From the NCBI GenBank assembly GCA_017548545.1, contig JAFYZW010000057.1, positions 1 to 64,000 on the forward strand: DNA of 64,000 nucleotides, given 5' to 3'. A program made the translations under genes and the position numbers. This DNA is from Bacteroidales bacterium. Lineage in GTDB: Bacteria; Bacteroidota; Bacteroidia; Bacteroidales; UBA3663. Positions 44,411-52,603 of the stretch are shown here, in pieces. Each line of letters opens with the position of its first letter. The stretch's first letter is position 1. The notes beneath the pieces were generated by a model. The model saw only the letters and a list, made by a program, of their open reading frames with translations, had not been told where the DNA came from and did not search any database.

Positions 44411-45985
44411 TTATTTGGCCTCCTTGCGTTCGTGTGTCAGCTTGAACGAAAGTGGCAACGTGAACTTCACTGGGACAGCCTTGCCATCGACTTTGCCTGG
44501 TTTCCAATTAGGCATGGCCTTTACGATACGCATGGCTTCTTCGGTGAGGACCGGATGAGGAGATTGCAGCTCTTCGACATTCGTGATACTACCATCCTTC
44601 TGTACGACGAACGAAAGCACTACGCGACCTTCGATGCTGTCGTTCTTCATCTGTTCGGGATATTTGATGTTTTGAATGATGAACTGCATCATGGCGTTCG
44701 GTCCACCGGGATACTCGGGCATTTCATCGACCTTATCGTAGGCAATATCGACGACAAATGCGCCTGTAGCCTGTTTGGGGTCCTCAAAATAGACTAACTT
44801 GCCTGTGGCAGTTGGAGCCGGGTCCTTTGATGTGACGATAATCACGCTTTTGGCATTGCCGACGTCATATTTGTCAGCATATTTGGCGATGGAGGCTTCG
44901 TCCTTCAAGACCTGGATGCTTTTAATCGACTCGGGGTTGAGATGGTCGATGCTTGTCACTCTTTTGCCATCTACGATGAATGCGATATCGTTCAAATCGT
45001 CATTTCGGATGGTAATTGCAGCTTGTGGAGCATTTTCTTCGCCTGGAATTTGGTTGTTTGCGAAAAACTCACTAACTTTGCACTCGGAAATCTCATTGGA
45101 GAGAGCCGATGCTTTCGGTGTTGACAACACGGCTACGCTGAGGGCAGCCACTGGCAGTGCAAGCAGATACTTGGCACGTGCCCACGGATTTGATTTTTTC
45201 TTTAGCATCATAGTGATACGTTTTTTAATTGAACTTTGGTGCAAGCTGTTGGTAATTGATTGCAGTCGGCTACCAGCAGCTTTTTTAATTAGTAGGAGTT
45301 GATATGATTTTGCATCTATGCCTTGATCCAATACCGCTTCGTCGGCCTCATATTCGTGAATGGCCTGCTGCTCCCGACGCATGAGCCAGATGGCAGGGTT
45401 GAACCATTGTAGGATGAGTGCAACTTCGGTGAGGATGAGGTCGAGCGTATGGTGATTGCGGATATGTCCCAATTCGTGTTTGAGGATGGCATCGCCGCTC
45501 TCGTCCATGTCTTCCTTATTGACCACAATGTAATGCATCCAGCTGAAAGGTGCATTCTTATCGTCGTGTAGTAGCAGCGTGTTTCCATCTTCGAGTGTTT
45601 GCCTCTCCCCTTTTCGAAGCATCCTTGCCAAGCTGATGTAGGAAACAAGGCTGCGGAGCGTGAAGAACACGATGCCGACTAGGTAAACGAGCATCGACAC
45701 GGCAATGACCAGACGGGAGGAGGACATAGCTGATGCACCATCGTCTTTTGCCACAGTAGCCATGGTCATCAGATCGCCGATGTCAACGAGTCCTTCGCCA
45801 TTGTCGTTGCCAACATGCAGTAAGGATTCTGCCAAGGGAAGGATGAAGCTAAGCAACAGCAGGCTGACCAGCGCCACACGATTGAAGCGATGGAAGGTCT
45901 CGCGGCTTAACAGCAGCTTGTAGAACAGATAATAGACAATCAGGAAGAATGCCGTCTTGAGGATATATACGAAGAATGTTCCCAT
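44411..45985 (-). CDS. BlaR1/M56-family metallopeptidase with plug-like and TonB C-terminal domains
   Basis: 524 aa from the ATG at 45985 (MGTFFVYILKTAFF); an upstream in-frame ATG at 46066 lies inside blaI. N-terminal membrane helices at about 5-25, 33-55 and 87-108 surround an M56 peptidase with zinc motif HELGHIRNHH (His170-His174). A further helix follows at about 268-285. Residues about 315-385 (DIAFIVDGKRVTSIDHL, SIKSIQVLKDEAS) mimic a TonB-receptor plug signature, and about 420-515 form a TonB C-terminal domain (GGPNAMMQFIIQNIKYP). In BlaR1/MecR1 pairs the peptidase inactivates the BlaI repressor encoded just upstream. No beta-lactamase is nearby, so the controlled target is unknown. 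Confidence 0.88.
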   Translation of the reverse strand: MGTFFVYILKTAFFLIVYYLFYKLLLSRETFHRFNRVALVSLLLLSFILPLAESLLHVGNDNGEGLVDIGDLMTMATVAKDDGASAMSSSRLVIAVSMLVYLVGIVFFTLRSLVSYISLARMLRKGERQTLEDGNTLLLHDDKNAPFSWMHYIVVNKEDMDESGDAILKHELGHIRNHHTLDLILTEVALILQWFNPAIWLMRREQQAIHEYEADEAVLDQGIDAKSYQLLLIKKAAGSRLQSITNSLHQSSIKKRITMMLKKKSNPWARAKYLLALPVAALSVAVLSTPKASALSNEISECKVSEFFANNQIPGEENAPQAAITIRNDDLNDIAFIVDGKRVTSIDHLNPESIKSIQVLKDEASIAKYADKYDVGNAKSVIIVTSKDPAPTATGKLVYFEDPKQATGAFVVDIAYDKVDEMPEYPGGPNAMMQFIIQNIKYPEQMKNDSIEGRVVLSFVVQKDGSITNVEELQSPHPVLTEEAMRIVKAMPNWKPGKVDGKAVPVKFTLPLSFKLTHERKEAK

Positions 45986-46000
45986 AGTGTTCTTGTTGGG

Positions 46001-46034
46001 GTTTGAGAGTTTGAGGGGTTTGAGAGTTTGAGGG
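46001..46034 (-). repeat. perfect 17-bp tandem duplication between blaI and blaR1
   Basis: GTTTGAGAGTTTGAGGG (plus-strand reading) occurs twice without mismatch, 46001-46017 and 46018-46034. It starts right after the blaI stop and ends 15 nt from the blaR1 ATG. Confidence 0.8.
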
Positions 46035-46403
46035 TTAGCCTTTATTACTTTTCTCCACCTGATCAATCAGTTCCTTGAGTTCCTCGACCGACACCTTCTC
46101 TTCGGTGACCAGTGCGGAGATGGCATTAACATACGACCCACGGAAGTAACGACTGATGACCGACGAGAGCGTGCGTTTGTGGTATTGCTCATCGCTGATC
46201 ACAGCATAGTACTGATAGGACGTGCCGATGCTCTTATGTGCTACGTAGCCTTTCTCTTCGAGCGTGCGTACAACGGTAGATAGCGTATTGATATGCGGTT
46301 TGGGATCATCGTAGAAGGCAATCATCTCTTTGACGAATTGAGGTCCATACTGCCAGAAGATGTTCATGGCCTCTTCCTCTTTCGCGGTGAGTTCTTGTTT
46401 CAT
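46035..46403 (-). CDS. blaI: BlaI/MecI-family repressor
   Basis: 122 aa from the ATG at 46403 (MKQELTAKEEEAMNIFW). A longer in-frame start at 46433 adds ten residues with poor support. Winged-helix repressor: FWQYGPQFVKEMIAFYDDPKPHINTLSTVVRTLEEKGYVAHKSIGTSYQYYAV. The last 30 residues are the dimerisation helix and proteolysis-sensitive region. It represses its own operon by binding palindromes upstream; two exact copies are present at 46471-46487 and 46524-46540. The M56 partner follows 49 nt downstream across the 17-bp duplication. Confidence 0.9.
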   Translation of the reverse strand: MKQELTAKEEEAMNIFWQYGPQFVKEMIAFYDDPKPHINTLSTVVRTLEEKGYVAHKSIGTSYQYYAVISDEQYHKRTLSSVISRYFRGSYVNAISALVTEEKVSVEELKELIDQVEKSNKG

Positions 46404-46470
46404 TTTTGCTCGTTTGTTTATGCTGTTTGACAAGGAAACAGTTGTTTCTTTCTGTTTGACGATGCAAATG

Positions 46471-46487
46471 AACTAAATAATTTAGTT
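46471..46487. promoter_or_regulatory. BlaI-type operator, copy 1
   Basis: AACTAAATAATTTAGTT, a perfect palindrome about 68 bp upstream of the blaI ATG. It lies next to a promoter-like TTCATTTG on the minus strand, so bound repressor would block transcription. Confidence 0.75.
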
Positions 46488-46523
46488 TTGAACGAATAAT
46501 TTTAGTTAATAATGATATTTTTC

Positions 46524-46540
46524 AACTAAATAATTTAGTT
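46524..46540. promoter_or_regulatory. BlaI-type operator, copy 2
   Basis: The same 17-mer as copy 1, 53 bp away centre to centre, which is about five helical turns and places both on one DNA face. A TTTAGTTAA half-site lies between them at 46500-46508. Confidence 0.75.
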
Positions 46541-46591
46541 AAGGTTGTATTTTGTAAACTATATATGACAGATTCTGATTGATAAAGATAG

Positions 46592-46624
46592 AAAAACCCA
46601 TCCGACGGGGTGTTGCCGGATGGG
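46592..46624 (-). terminator. terminator of the TlpA-like gene
   Basis: On the minus strand CCCATCCG pairs with CGGATGGG and is followed by T5. It lies 50-85 nt after the gene's stop codon. Confidence 0.8.
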
Positions 46625-46676
46625 AATGATATGTAGAGAAGGAAAGATTTAAAATCAGAACAGATAAGATAATCAC

Positions 46677-47702
46677 TTATTTCTTTGCAAGAGCCTTGTC
46701 GATGGCTTCCTTGATCTGTGTGCCACGGATGTTGCGGGCAAGGATAGTGCCATCGGGAGCAAGAAGCATGATGTGCGGGATGCCCGAAATGCCGTAAGTA
46801 TTGACTGGAGAGTCTTCACTACGACCGCCTGTATAGATCACTGGCCAAGAGATGGGAAGTTCGCTCATTGCCTTTTGCGTATCTTCAATACTGTTTTCCG
46901 AAACTGCTATTCCTAAGAAGTTGACCTTGTTCTTGTACTCTTTGGCATACTTCGACAGATAGTTGTTGATTTCGCTACGGCAGGGACCACACCACGATGC
47001 CCAGAAATCGACGATGACTGGCTTACCCTTGCCGAGATAGTCGGAAAGCTTGGACTCCTTACCGTTCTTGGCATCTACACCTACAACCTCAATATATGGT
47101 TTACCTACAGCAGTCTTCTCCTCCTTCGCTTTCGTTTTGCAAATCTGTTGTAGCGTGGGATCGGCTGCATAAAGTGGATAGAGGGCAATCACGCTGTCAA
47201 GTTGAGCCTTGGTCATCTCGTAGGCCAGTTCTTCAAAGAACTTCAGACCCAATGGATTACCTGCATGCTTTTCCGCCGTTTCTCTGAAGATTGCCTTATA
47301 GATTGACATCAGGCTATCCTGATTGGCATTTTCGTCATCTAATTCCTTGATTATAGATATAATCTTATTACTGAGTTCTGTCATTTCGTCGTTGAGCGGA
47401 GTACCTGATACATCATGATTATCGATGTTTTGGCTGATGACACCTGGCTCAAGGATCAATTCATCGTAGAGCTTATTGCTGATAAACGTTGTAGCATTCT
47501 TTGGCGATTCAACTACACCTTCGAACTTGTAGGTGCCATCCTTCACCACATCAACACCCAAAGTGTCGGTGCCAGCGAGGAGATAAACGGTTTCACCATC
47601 GGCATCAGCGACAGTACCTTTGATGGTGTACGCATTGGGATTTGGTTTCGTACATGCGGCGAGTGCCAGTGCAGCAGCGGCTGCGAAAAGGATTTTTTTC
47701 AT
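46677..47702 (-). CDS. TlpA-like thioredoxin-fold lipoprotein with DUF4369-type N-domain
   Basis: 341 aa. Lipoprotein signal MKKILFAAAAALALAAC; a DUF4369-like beta domain (about 25-125, with YTIKGTVADADGETVYLL) and a helical middle; then an AhpC/TlpA thioredoxin domain (about 205-338) with FWASWCGPCRSE, redox cysteines 238 and 241, and the cis-Pro segment GISGIPHIMLLAPDG. It is a periplasmic thiol-disulfide reductase of the type frequent in Bacteroidetes. It lies 31 nt after rbsC on the same strand, so it may be read from the transporter transcript, though no functional link is evident. Confidence 0.9.
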   Translation of the reverse strand: MKKILFAAAAALALAACTKPNPNAYTIKGTVADADGETVYLLAGTDTLGVDVVKDGTYKFEGVVESPKNATTFISNKLYDELILEPGVISQNIDNHDVSGTPLNDEMTELSNKIISIIKELDDENANQDSLMSIYKAIFRETAEKHAGNPLGLKFFEELAYEMTKAQLDSVIALYPLYAADPTLQQICKTKAKEEKTAVGKPYIEVVGVDAKNGKESKLSDYLGKGKPVIVDFWASWCGPCRSEINNYLSKYAKEYKNKVNFLGIAVSENSIEDTQKAMSELPISWPVIYTGGRSEDSPVNTYGISGIPHIMLLAPDGTILARNIRGTQIKEAIDKALAKK

Positions 47703-47733
47703 TTTGAAAAATTTTTAGTTATTGTTAGAAAAA

Positions 47734-48702
47734 CTATTTTCGATTGCTGTATCGATCCATGATGACGGCAAGAAGGATGACAAGACCCTTGATGACCTGT
47801 TGCCAGAAAGGTGAGACGTTGAGGAGCACGAGGCTGTTGTTCAAGACGCCGATGATGAGCGCACCCACCACTGTGCCCCAGATGGAACCCTTGCCACCAC
47901 TCAGCGAGGCGCCACCGATCACCACAGCGGCAATGGCATCGAGCTCATAGCCTGTGCCGGCATTGGGTTGGGCAGAATCGAGACGTGCAGTAACGAGCAA
48001 TCCTGCCACAGCCGAGAGAACACCAGCTATCGTATAGACAAGGAAGATGACTTTGCCTGTTCGGATGCCGCTCAAAAGGCTTGCCTTCTCGTTACCGCCA
48101 ATAGCGTAGATGTATCGTCCCGTTCGTGTCTTACTCATATAGAAGGCAAAGAATAGGATGATGACTAAAGCTATCCACACGGGCATCGGCACACCCAGGA
48201 ACCACCCTGTGCCCATAACCTCAAAACCATGTCCAAGCTTCGTGATGGGGAATCCGCCTGTATAGAGCATCGTCAAGCCTCGCGCGATGGTCATCGTGCC
48301 CAATGTAGCCACAAAAGCCGGTACCCGGAAGTGTGTCACCAGAAAACCATTGAAGCCACCCAAGAGTCCACCCAGCAACAAAGCAGCAAAACATCCTCCC
48401 CAAAATGTAAACCCGACAAAGGTGTCGATGCTCGTCAGCTCAATGCCATCCCGCGTGAGACCTGCAGCAACCGCCCCTGTCAATGCCAGCACCGAACCTA
48501 CCGACAAGTCAATGCCTCCCGTCAGGATGACGAGCGTCATACCCACTGAGATGCAGAGGTTGACCGATGTCTGTCGCAACACGTTGAACATATTGTCGGA
48601 CGTAGCAAAGTTTTCGGATAGGAACGTCATGATGATGCACATCAGCAGGAGTGCGATGAGCGGCTTGACGACGGGTTTCTTGAGGAGTGTTTGGATGTTC
48701 AT
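47734..48702 (-). CDS. rbsC: ribose-type ABC transporter permease
   Basis: 322 aa with about eight to ten membrane helices. RbsC-family motifs: LVILTGGIDLSVGSVLALTG, GLLGGFNGFLVTHFRVPAFVATLGTM and DAIAAVVIGGASLSGGKGSIWGTVVGALIIGVLNN. It forms the inner-membrane channel with the ATPase encoded upstream. A perfect 18-bp palindrome lies in the 61-nt gap after rbsA. The true sugar could differ from ribose, as RbsC-type permeases also serve xylose, galactose and others. Confidence 0.92.
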   Translation of the reverse strand: MNIQTLLKKPVVKPLIALLLMCIIMTFLSENFATSDNMFNVLRQTSVNLCISVGMTLVILTGGIDLSVGSVLALTGAVAAGLTRDGIELTSIDTFVGFTFWGGCFAALLLGGLLGGFNGFLVTHFRVPAFVATLGTMTIARGLTMLYTGGFPITKLGHGFEVMGTGWFLGVPMPVWIALVIILFFAFYMSKTRTGRYIYAIGGNEKASLLSGIRTGKVIFLVYTIAGVLSAVAGLLVTARLDSAQPNAGTGYELDAIAAVVIGGASLSGGKGSIWGTVVGALIIGVLNNSLVLLNVSPFWQQVIKGLVILLAVIMDRYSNRK

Positions 48703-48737
48703 TGGGTTTATTGTAGCGGTTGGTTTGTGTTATCGGA

Positions 48738-48755
48738 GCAGCCAAGCTTGGCTGC
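48738..48755. repeat. perfect 18-bp palindrome between rbsA and rbsC
   Basis: GCAGCCAAGCTTGGCTGC is fully self-complementary. In the transcript it would form a stable hairpin between the two coding regions, with little loop, possibly tuning message stability. Confidence 0.7.
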
Positions 48756-48763
48756 AACAGGAA

Positions 48764-50278
48764 CTATTCGCGGGGCAGTGCGGCTTTGAGGATGGCAGCT
48801 TCGGTGAACTGTTCGCGTAAGAACTCGGCACCTATCTCGCCTTCGCGCAGGGTGATAATACGATCGGAGACGGCCATGATCTCGGGCAGTTCCGACGACA
48901 CGACTATGAGTGCCATGCCCTGTGCTGCCAGTTCGTCCATGTGCTTGTATATCTCATTTTTGGCAAGGATATCTATGCCTCGTGTGGGTTCGTCGAGGAA
49001 GATGACTTTAGGATTAGTCAGCAACCATTTTGCCAACACGATCTTCTGTTGATTACCACCGCTCAATTGTCCTGCCAGTTGTTCGAGCGAATACGACTTG
49101 ATATCCAGACGCTGACGATAGTCTTCCGCGGTCTTCTCTTCCTTCCCTTGATCCAAAAGTCCCATCTTAAGGCAATCGGATAATGATGCCAGCGTGGTAT
49201 TATGACAGACGTTCATATCAAGGACAAGGCCTGCTGTCTTCCTGTCTTCGGGAATCAATGCCATGCCGCATTTGACAGCATCCTCGGGGTGGCTGATTTC
49301 TGCCTTCTTGCCGCTAACCCATATATCTCCCGATGTTTCCTTGGGGTAAAGGCCGAATATGGTTTCGAAGAGCTCGGTGCGTCCTGCTCCCATAAGTCCA
49401 TAGATACCCAGCACCTCTCCTGCCCTCACCTGTAGGTTGATGTTGCTGAGGATGTACTTGTCGGGGTGTATGGCATCTTTCAGACAAAGGCCGCGTGTTT
49501 CGAATACTATGTCTCCGTGTTCATGCTGTTGCTTGATAAAGAAGTCTTTTTTGTCGCGTCCCACCATCTTGCTCACGATATCGTCGATTGTAGTTTCAGC
49601 CATCGGCACTTCCTCGATGAACTTGCCATCGCGCATCACGGTGACATAATCGGCCAGTTGCTTCACTTCGTCCATCTTGTGCGAGATATAGATGATGCCT
49701 ACACCCTGTTTTTTCAATTCGCGAATGAGATCGAAGAGCAGGATGGTTTCGCCTTCGGACAATGATGAGGTAGGTTCGTCCATAATCAGCACCTTGGCTT
49801 GGAGTGACAATGCCTTTGCAATCTCAACAATTTGCTGTTGGCCAACACGCAGGTCAATCATCAGCGTATGCGTATCAATATCGCAATGCAGACGCTGCAA
49901 GAGTTGCTTGGCCTCACGATGCATGCGGCGTTTATCTATAAGATGGAATGCGTTGAGCGGTTCGCGCCCCAGGAAGATATTCTCGGCAATATTGAGGTAC
50001 GGAATAACATTCAACTCCTGGTGAATGATGGCAATGCCTTGTTGCTGTGCATCGGTAACCGATTGGAAGTGCTGCACAACGCCATCGACAAGCACTTCAC
50101 CCTCGTAATCGGGATAAACACCCGCGAGGATGTTCATCAACGTGGATTTGCCTGCTCCATTCTCGCCTACCAATGCACATACTTTACCTGCCATGACACG
50201 CAGGTTGACATGGTCAAGAGCAAGAACACCGGGAAAGCGCTTGGTGATGTTGCGGGCTTCGAGGAAGGGTTGACTCAT
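48764..50278 (-). CDS. rbsA: ribose-type ABC transporter ATPase
   Basis: 504 aa with two ABC domains, the RbsA/MglA layout. First domain: Walker A GENGAGKST, signature DLRVGQQQIVEIAKAL and Walker B VLIMDEPTS. Second domain: degenerate Walker A GLMGAGRTE, signature QLSGGNQQKIVLAKWL and Walker B VIFLDEPTRG. It powers import by the adjacent permease. It overlaps the upstream DUF2291-type gene by 4 nt, indicating translational coupling. Confidence 0.95.
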   Translation of the reverse strand: MSQPFLEARNITKRFPGVLALDHVNLRVMAGKVCALVGENGAGKSTLMNILAGVYPDYEGEVLVDGVVQHFQSVTDAQQQGIAIIHQELNVIPYLNIAENIFLGREPLNAFHLIDKRRMHREAKQLLQRLHCDIDTHTLMIDLRVGQQQIVEIAKALSLQAKVLIMDEPTSSLSEGETILLFDLIRELKKQGVGIIYISHKMDEVKQLADYVTVMRDGKFIEEVPMAETTIDDIVSKMVGRDKKDFFIKQQHEHGDIVFETRGLCLKDAIHPDKYILSNINLQVRAGEVLGIYGLMGAGRTELFETIFGLYPKETSGDIWVSGKKAEISHPEDAVKCGMALIPEDRKTAGLVLDMNVCHNTTLASLSDCLKMGLLDQGKEEKTAEDYRQRLDIKSYSLEQLAGQLSGGNQQKIVLAKWLLTNPKVIFLDEPTRGIDILAKNEIYKHMDELAAQGMALIVVSSELPEIMAVSDRIITLREGEIGAEFLREQFTEAAILKAALPRE

Positions 50279-50892
50279 TGCAGTTCGAGGATATATGGAT
50301 AGAGGGTTAATTCTTCAACACTCTTCGCATCGGGTTTTACTTCGATGGAACCACAGAAACGACACTTGGTATATTCGGCAGCATGTTGAACCTTGTCACC
50401 GATGACGAGGTCTTTGATTCGCTGGTTCATGCAAGCCGAAACGGCATTGAAATCCATCGTGTTCTGGAAGTCGTCGATATTGAACCAACCGCAAGCATCG
50501 CGTGCTGTGTTACCGAAGATGTATTTTGCAGGAATAGTAAACTCAATACCATGTAGCGTGAAATGGAATTCATTGTCAGCAAAACTAATATCATCTGCCT
50601 CGCCTTTGAGGACATAACATACATTGGACCCTATACCCAGTACACGTCCCGAATTCTCGCGAAGAGCTTGTGAATCGTTCTGTAGTGCTGTGATAAAATT
50701 GCCAACTTCGAGGGCATTGGCTTCAAGATCTGATAAGCCAGTCATCCAATAGTGTTCGACGAGTTGTTCGGGTTTATATTGCTTCAAAGCCTCACGTTCT
50801 TTTCTGACACTCAAGGGTTCGGTATAGAAAGAGAACCACAAGGCCATGAGGAACAATGCGGCGAATATGACGTATTTGATTACCTTGTTCAT
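50275..50892 (-). CDS. DUF2291-like accessory protein of the sugar transporter
   Basis: 205 aa. One N-terminal membrane helix (about 6-24, KYVIFAALFLMALWFSF) anchors a periplasmic domain with EHYWMTGLSDLEANALEVGNF, GRVLGIGSNVCYVLKGE and a C-terminal CxFCG pair of cysteines. DUF2291 proteins occur in ribose-type ABC operons of other phyla, which fits the position between binding protein and ATPase. I am fairly but not fully sure of the family. Its precise role is unknown. Confidence 0.7.
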   Translation of the reverse strand: MNKVIKYVIFAALFLMALWFSFYTEPLSVRKEREALKQYKPEQLVEHYWMTGLSDLEANALEVGNFITALQNDSQALRENSGRVLGIGSNVCYVLKGEADDISFADNEFHFTLHGIEFTIPAKYIFGNTARDACGWFNIDDFQNTMDFNAVSACMNQRIKDLVIGDKVQHAAEYTKCRFCGSIEVKPDAKSVEELTLYPYILELQ

Positions 50893-50902
50893 AGCTGATG
50901 GA

Positions 50903-51859
50903 TTAATCTAGACGACCGAAGTGTCCGTAATGTGAGACATTCATTCCATTCACAAGTTCGACGGCAACAGGCAGTTTCTTGGGAAGATCTCTTTCACCCT
51001 TGAGCCACCTGTCGGCAAGTTCAGCAGCCGTGATTGCCATCGTCTTGGGGAACTGCATTCCCGTAGCTTCGACTTTGCCTTCGCGAATTGCATTGACACA
51101 ATCCTCGGCACCATCGAAACCGAAGACCTTGATATGGTTTTCTTTACCTGCACCCAACACTGCTTGATAGGCTCCCATCGCCATGGCATCGTTGCCACAA
51201 AATACGGCATCGATATTGGGATTAGCTTGCATCATCGATTCCATGACCTCCATGGCCTTGTTCTGGTCGAAGTCGGCAGTCTGTTGTGCCAGCATGTGAA
51301 GGTCCTCGTAGCAATCAACCACGGAATGGAACCCTCGGCTTCGTGCCCAGGTATTATTGTCGCCTACGATACCGAGAATCTCTACATAATTGCCGCGCCC
51401 ATTCATTACCTCGACGAAGTATTGTCCCAATTGGATGCAGCCGGAATAGTTGTCGGATAGTATTTGCGTGACACATGCACCCGGCTCGTTAATCTCGCGA
51501 TCCATGCAGAATACACCCACTCCGGCACGCGCGGCAGCCTTTGCATTGACAGCACTTCCGTCGGCATCAGTCGGATTGAACAACACGGCTTTGTAGCCCG
51601 AAGAAAGCAGATTGTCGAAATGCTCCTGTTCCTTCGAAGGATTGTTCTGCGAGTCGAAGAGCACTGCTTCGTAGCCCAACTCCTCAGCACGTTGGACGGC
51701 AGCTTCGCCTAAGACGACAAACCAAGGATTGTTGAGTGTGGAGATAACGACAGCTATCTTACCCTTCGATGTCTCACTATGGTTTGAACATGAAGTGGAA
51801 CTTGAAAGAAGTAGCAGAAGAACGAATGACAGCAACGTATGATGAAAGAATCTTTTCAT
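50903..51859 (-). CDS. rbsB: ribose-type periplasmic sugar-binding lipoprotein
   Basis: 318 aa. Lipoprotein-type signal ending SSSTSC at about residue 24. Peripla_BP_1/4 fold: KIAVVISTLNNPWFVVLGEAA, EELGYEAVLFDSQNNPSKEQEHF, GVGVFCMDREINEPGACVTQI, GRNVEILG-like segment RGNYVEILG, and VFCGNDAMAMGAYQAVLGAG. It captures the sugar and delivers it to RbsC. It is the first gene of the operon, with a clear promoter and heptad repeats in its leader. The specificity for ribose is inferred from family resemblance; no kinase or repressor gene is adjacent. Confidence 0.92.
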   Translation of the reverse strand: MKRFFHHTLLSFVLLLLLSSSTSCSNHSETSKGKIAVVISTLNNPWFVVLGEAAVQRAEELGYEAVLFDSQNNPSKEQEHFDNLLSSGYKAVLFNPTDADGSAVNAKAAARAGVGVFCMDREINEPGACVTQILSDNYSGCIQLGQYFVEVMNGRGNYVEILGIVGDNNTWARSRGFHSVVDCYEDLHMLAQQTADFDQNKAMEVMESMMQANPNIDAVFCGNDAMAMGAYQAVLGAGKENHIKVFGFDGAEDCVNAIREGKVEATGMQFPKTMAITAAELADRWLKGERDLPKKLPVAVELVNGMNVSHYGHFGRLD

Positions 51860-51861
51860 TG

Positions 51862-51889
51862 TAAACTGTTAATTATTCATTTTTAATTG
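51862..51889 (-). repeat. four-unit 7-nt repeat in the rbsB leader
   Basis: Read on the minus strand: CAATTAA, AAATGAA, TAATTAA and CAGTTTA, ending 2 nt before the ATG. It shares the consensus with the heptads before the second susD. Confidence 0.6.
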
Positions 51890-51911
51890 AATAATGTGTA
51901 CTAATTCGCGA

Positions 51912-51919
51912 CAAAGATA
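51912..51919 (-). promoter_or_regulatory. -7 box of the rbs operon
   Basis: TATCTTTG on the minus strand, 52 nt before the ATG at 51859. Confidence 0.6.
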
Positions 51920-52004
51920 TGACAAATTGCGTTTATTTCCAAATTATTTCGAATAAAAGAACAAATAATTGTAATAAAGTGTAGAGAATTTCATTTTTAA
52001 TATG

Positions 52005-52012
52005 TATCTTTG
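52005..52012 (+). promoter_or_regulatory. -7 box of the YbaK gene
   Basis: TATCTTTG, 18 nt before the ATG at 52031; a TTG start inside this box can be excluded. Confidence 0.6.
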
Positions 52013-52030
52013 CAAAAACTAACTATCATC

Positions 52031-52552
52031 ATGACACGCGAAGAAATCGTATTGAATTATTTACGGGAACATGACATTCCCTTTACCAACTATAATCATC
52101 CCGAAGGAAAGACCATTGAGGAAGCCCGTCGTTGGTGGAAAGACGATGGTTCAGTACATTGCAAGAACCTCTTTTTCCGCAACCACAAGGGCAATAAGCA
52201 TTATCTGGTCTGTTTCGACTGCAATTATGATTTAGCTATTCATGACCTGGAACAGCGGTTGAAGGCCTCGCTTGTTTCGAAGGGATTGCCCTCGTGCGGC
52301 AAGTTGTCTTTTGCTTCTCCCGAACGTATGATGCGTTATCTCGGTTTGGAACCAGGAAGCGTCTCTCCCTTCGGCTTGATCAACGATACGGAGCATCATG
52401 TGCACCTCTTCCTCGATGAGAATCTGAAGAACGCGAAGTCTCTATCCTTCCATCCCAACGATTGCCGCGGCACGGTGGTGATTAGCCACGATGACTTTGA
52501 GCGATATCTTAAAGAGGTTGGAAACACTTATGAGTATATTACTCTTTATTGA
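52031..52552 (+). CDS. YbaK/ProX-family aminoacyl-tRNA deacylase
   Basis: 173 aa from the ATG at 52031 (MTREEIVLNYLREHDI). YbaK/ProX motifs: GKTIEEARRW, VHCKNLFFRNHKGNKHYLVC (the KNLF motif), KLSFASPERMMRYLGLEPGSVSPFGLIND and HLFLDENL. These enzymes hydrolyse mischarged Ala- or Cys-tRNA(Pro) in trans. Cytoplasmic. It is separated from the GH92 gene by 67 nt that hold a 9-nt repeat. Confidence 0.92.
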   Translation: MTREEIVLNYLREHDIPFTNYNHPEGKTIEEARRWWKDDGSVHCKNLFFRNHKGNKHYLVCFDCNYDLAIHDLEQRLKASLVSKGLPSCGKLSFASPERMMRYLGLEPGSVSPFGLINDTEHHVHLFLDENLKNAKSLSFHPNDCRGTVVISHDDFERYLKEVGNTYEYITLY

Positions 52553-52558
52553 AAGGAT

Positions 52559-52603
52559 ATCGGAGCAATCGGAATCTTCCGAGAATTCAGAGCACTCCGA
52601 GTT
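52559..52603 (+). repeat. five-unit 9-nt tandem repeat in the GH92 leader
   Basis: Five consecutive 9-nt units close to ATCNGAGCA; unit 1 is ATCGGAGCA, unit 3 TTCCGAGAA, unit 5 CTCCGAGTT. It ends 16 nt before the GH92 ATG at 52620 and resembles the 24649 repeat in length, period and position. Confidence 0.75.

Noticed and set aside
44411..46403. Beta-lactam resistance locus
   Set aside because: BlaI and BlaR1-like proteins are present, but no beta-lactamase or PBP gene is adjacent and the sensor carries TonB-type domains instead of a penicillin-binding sensor.
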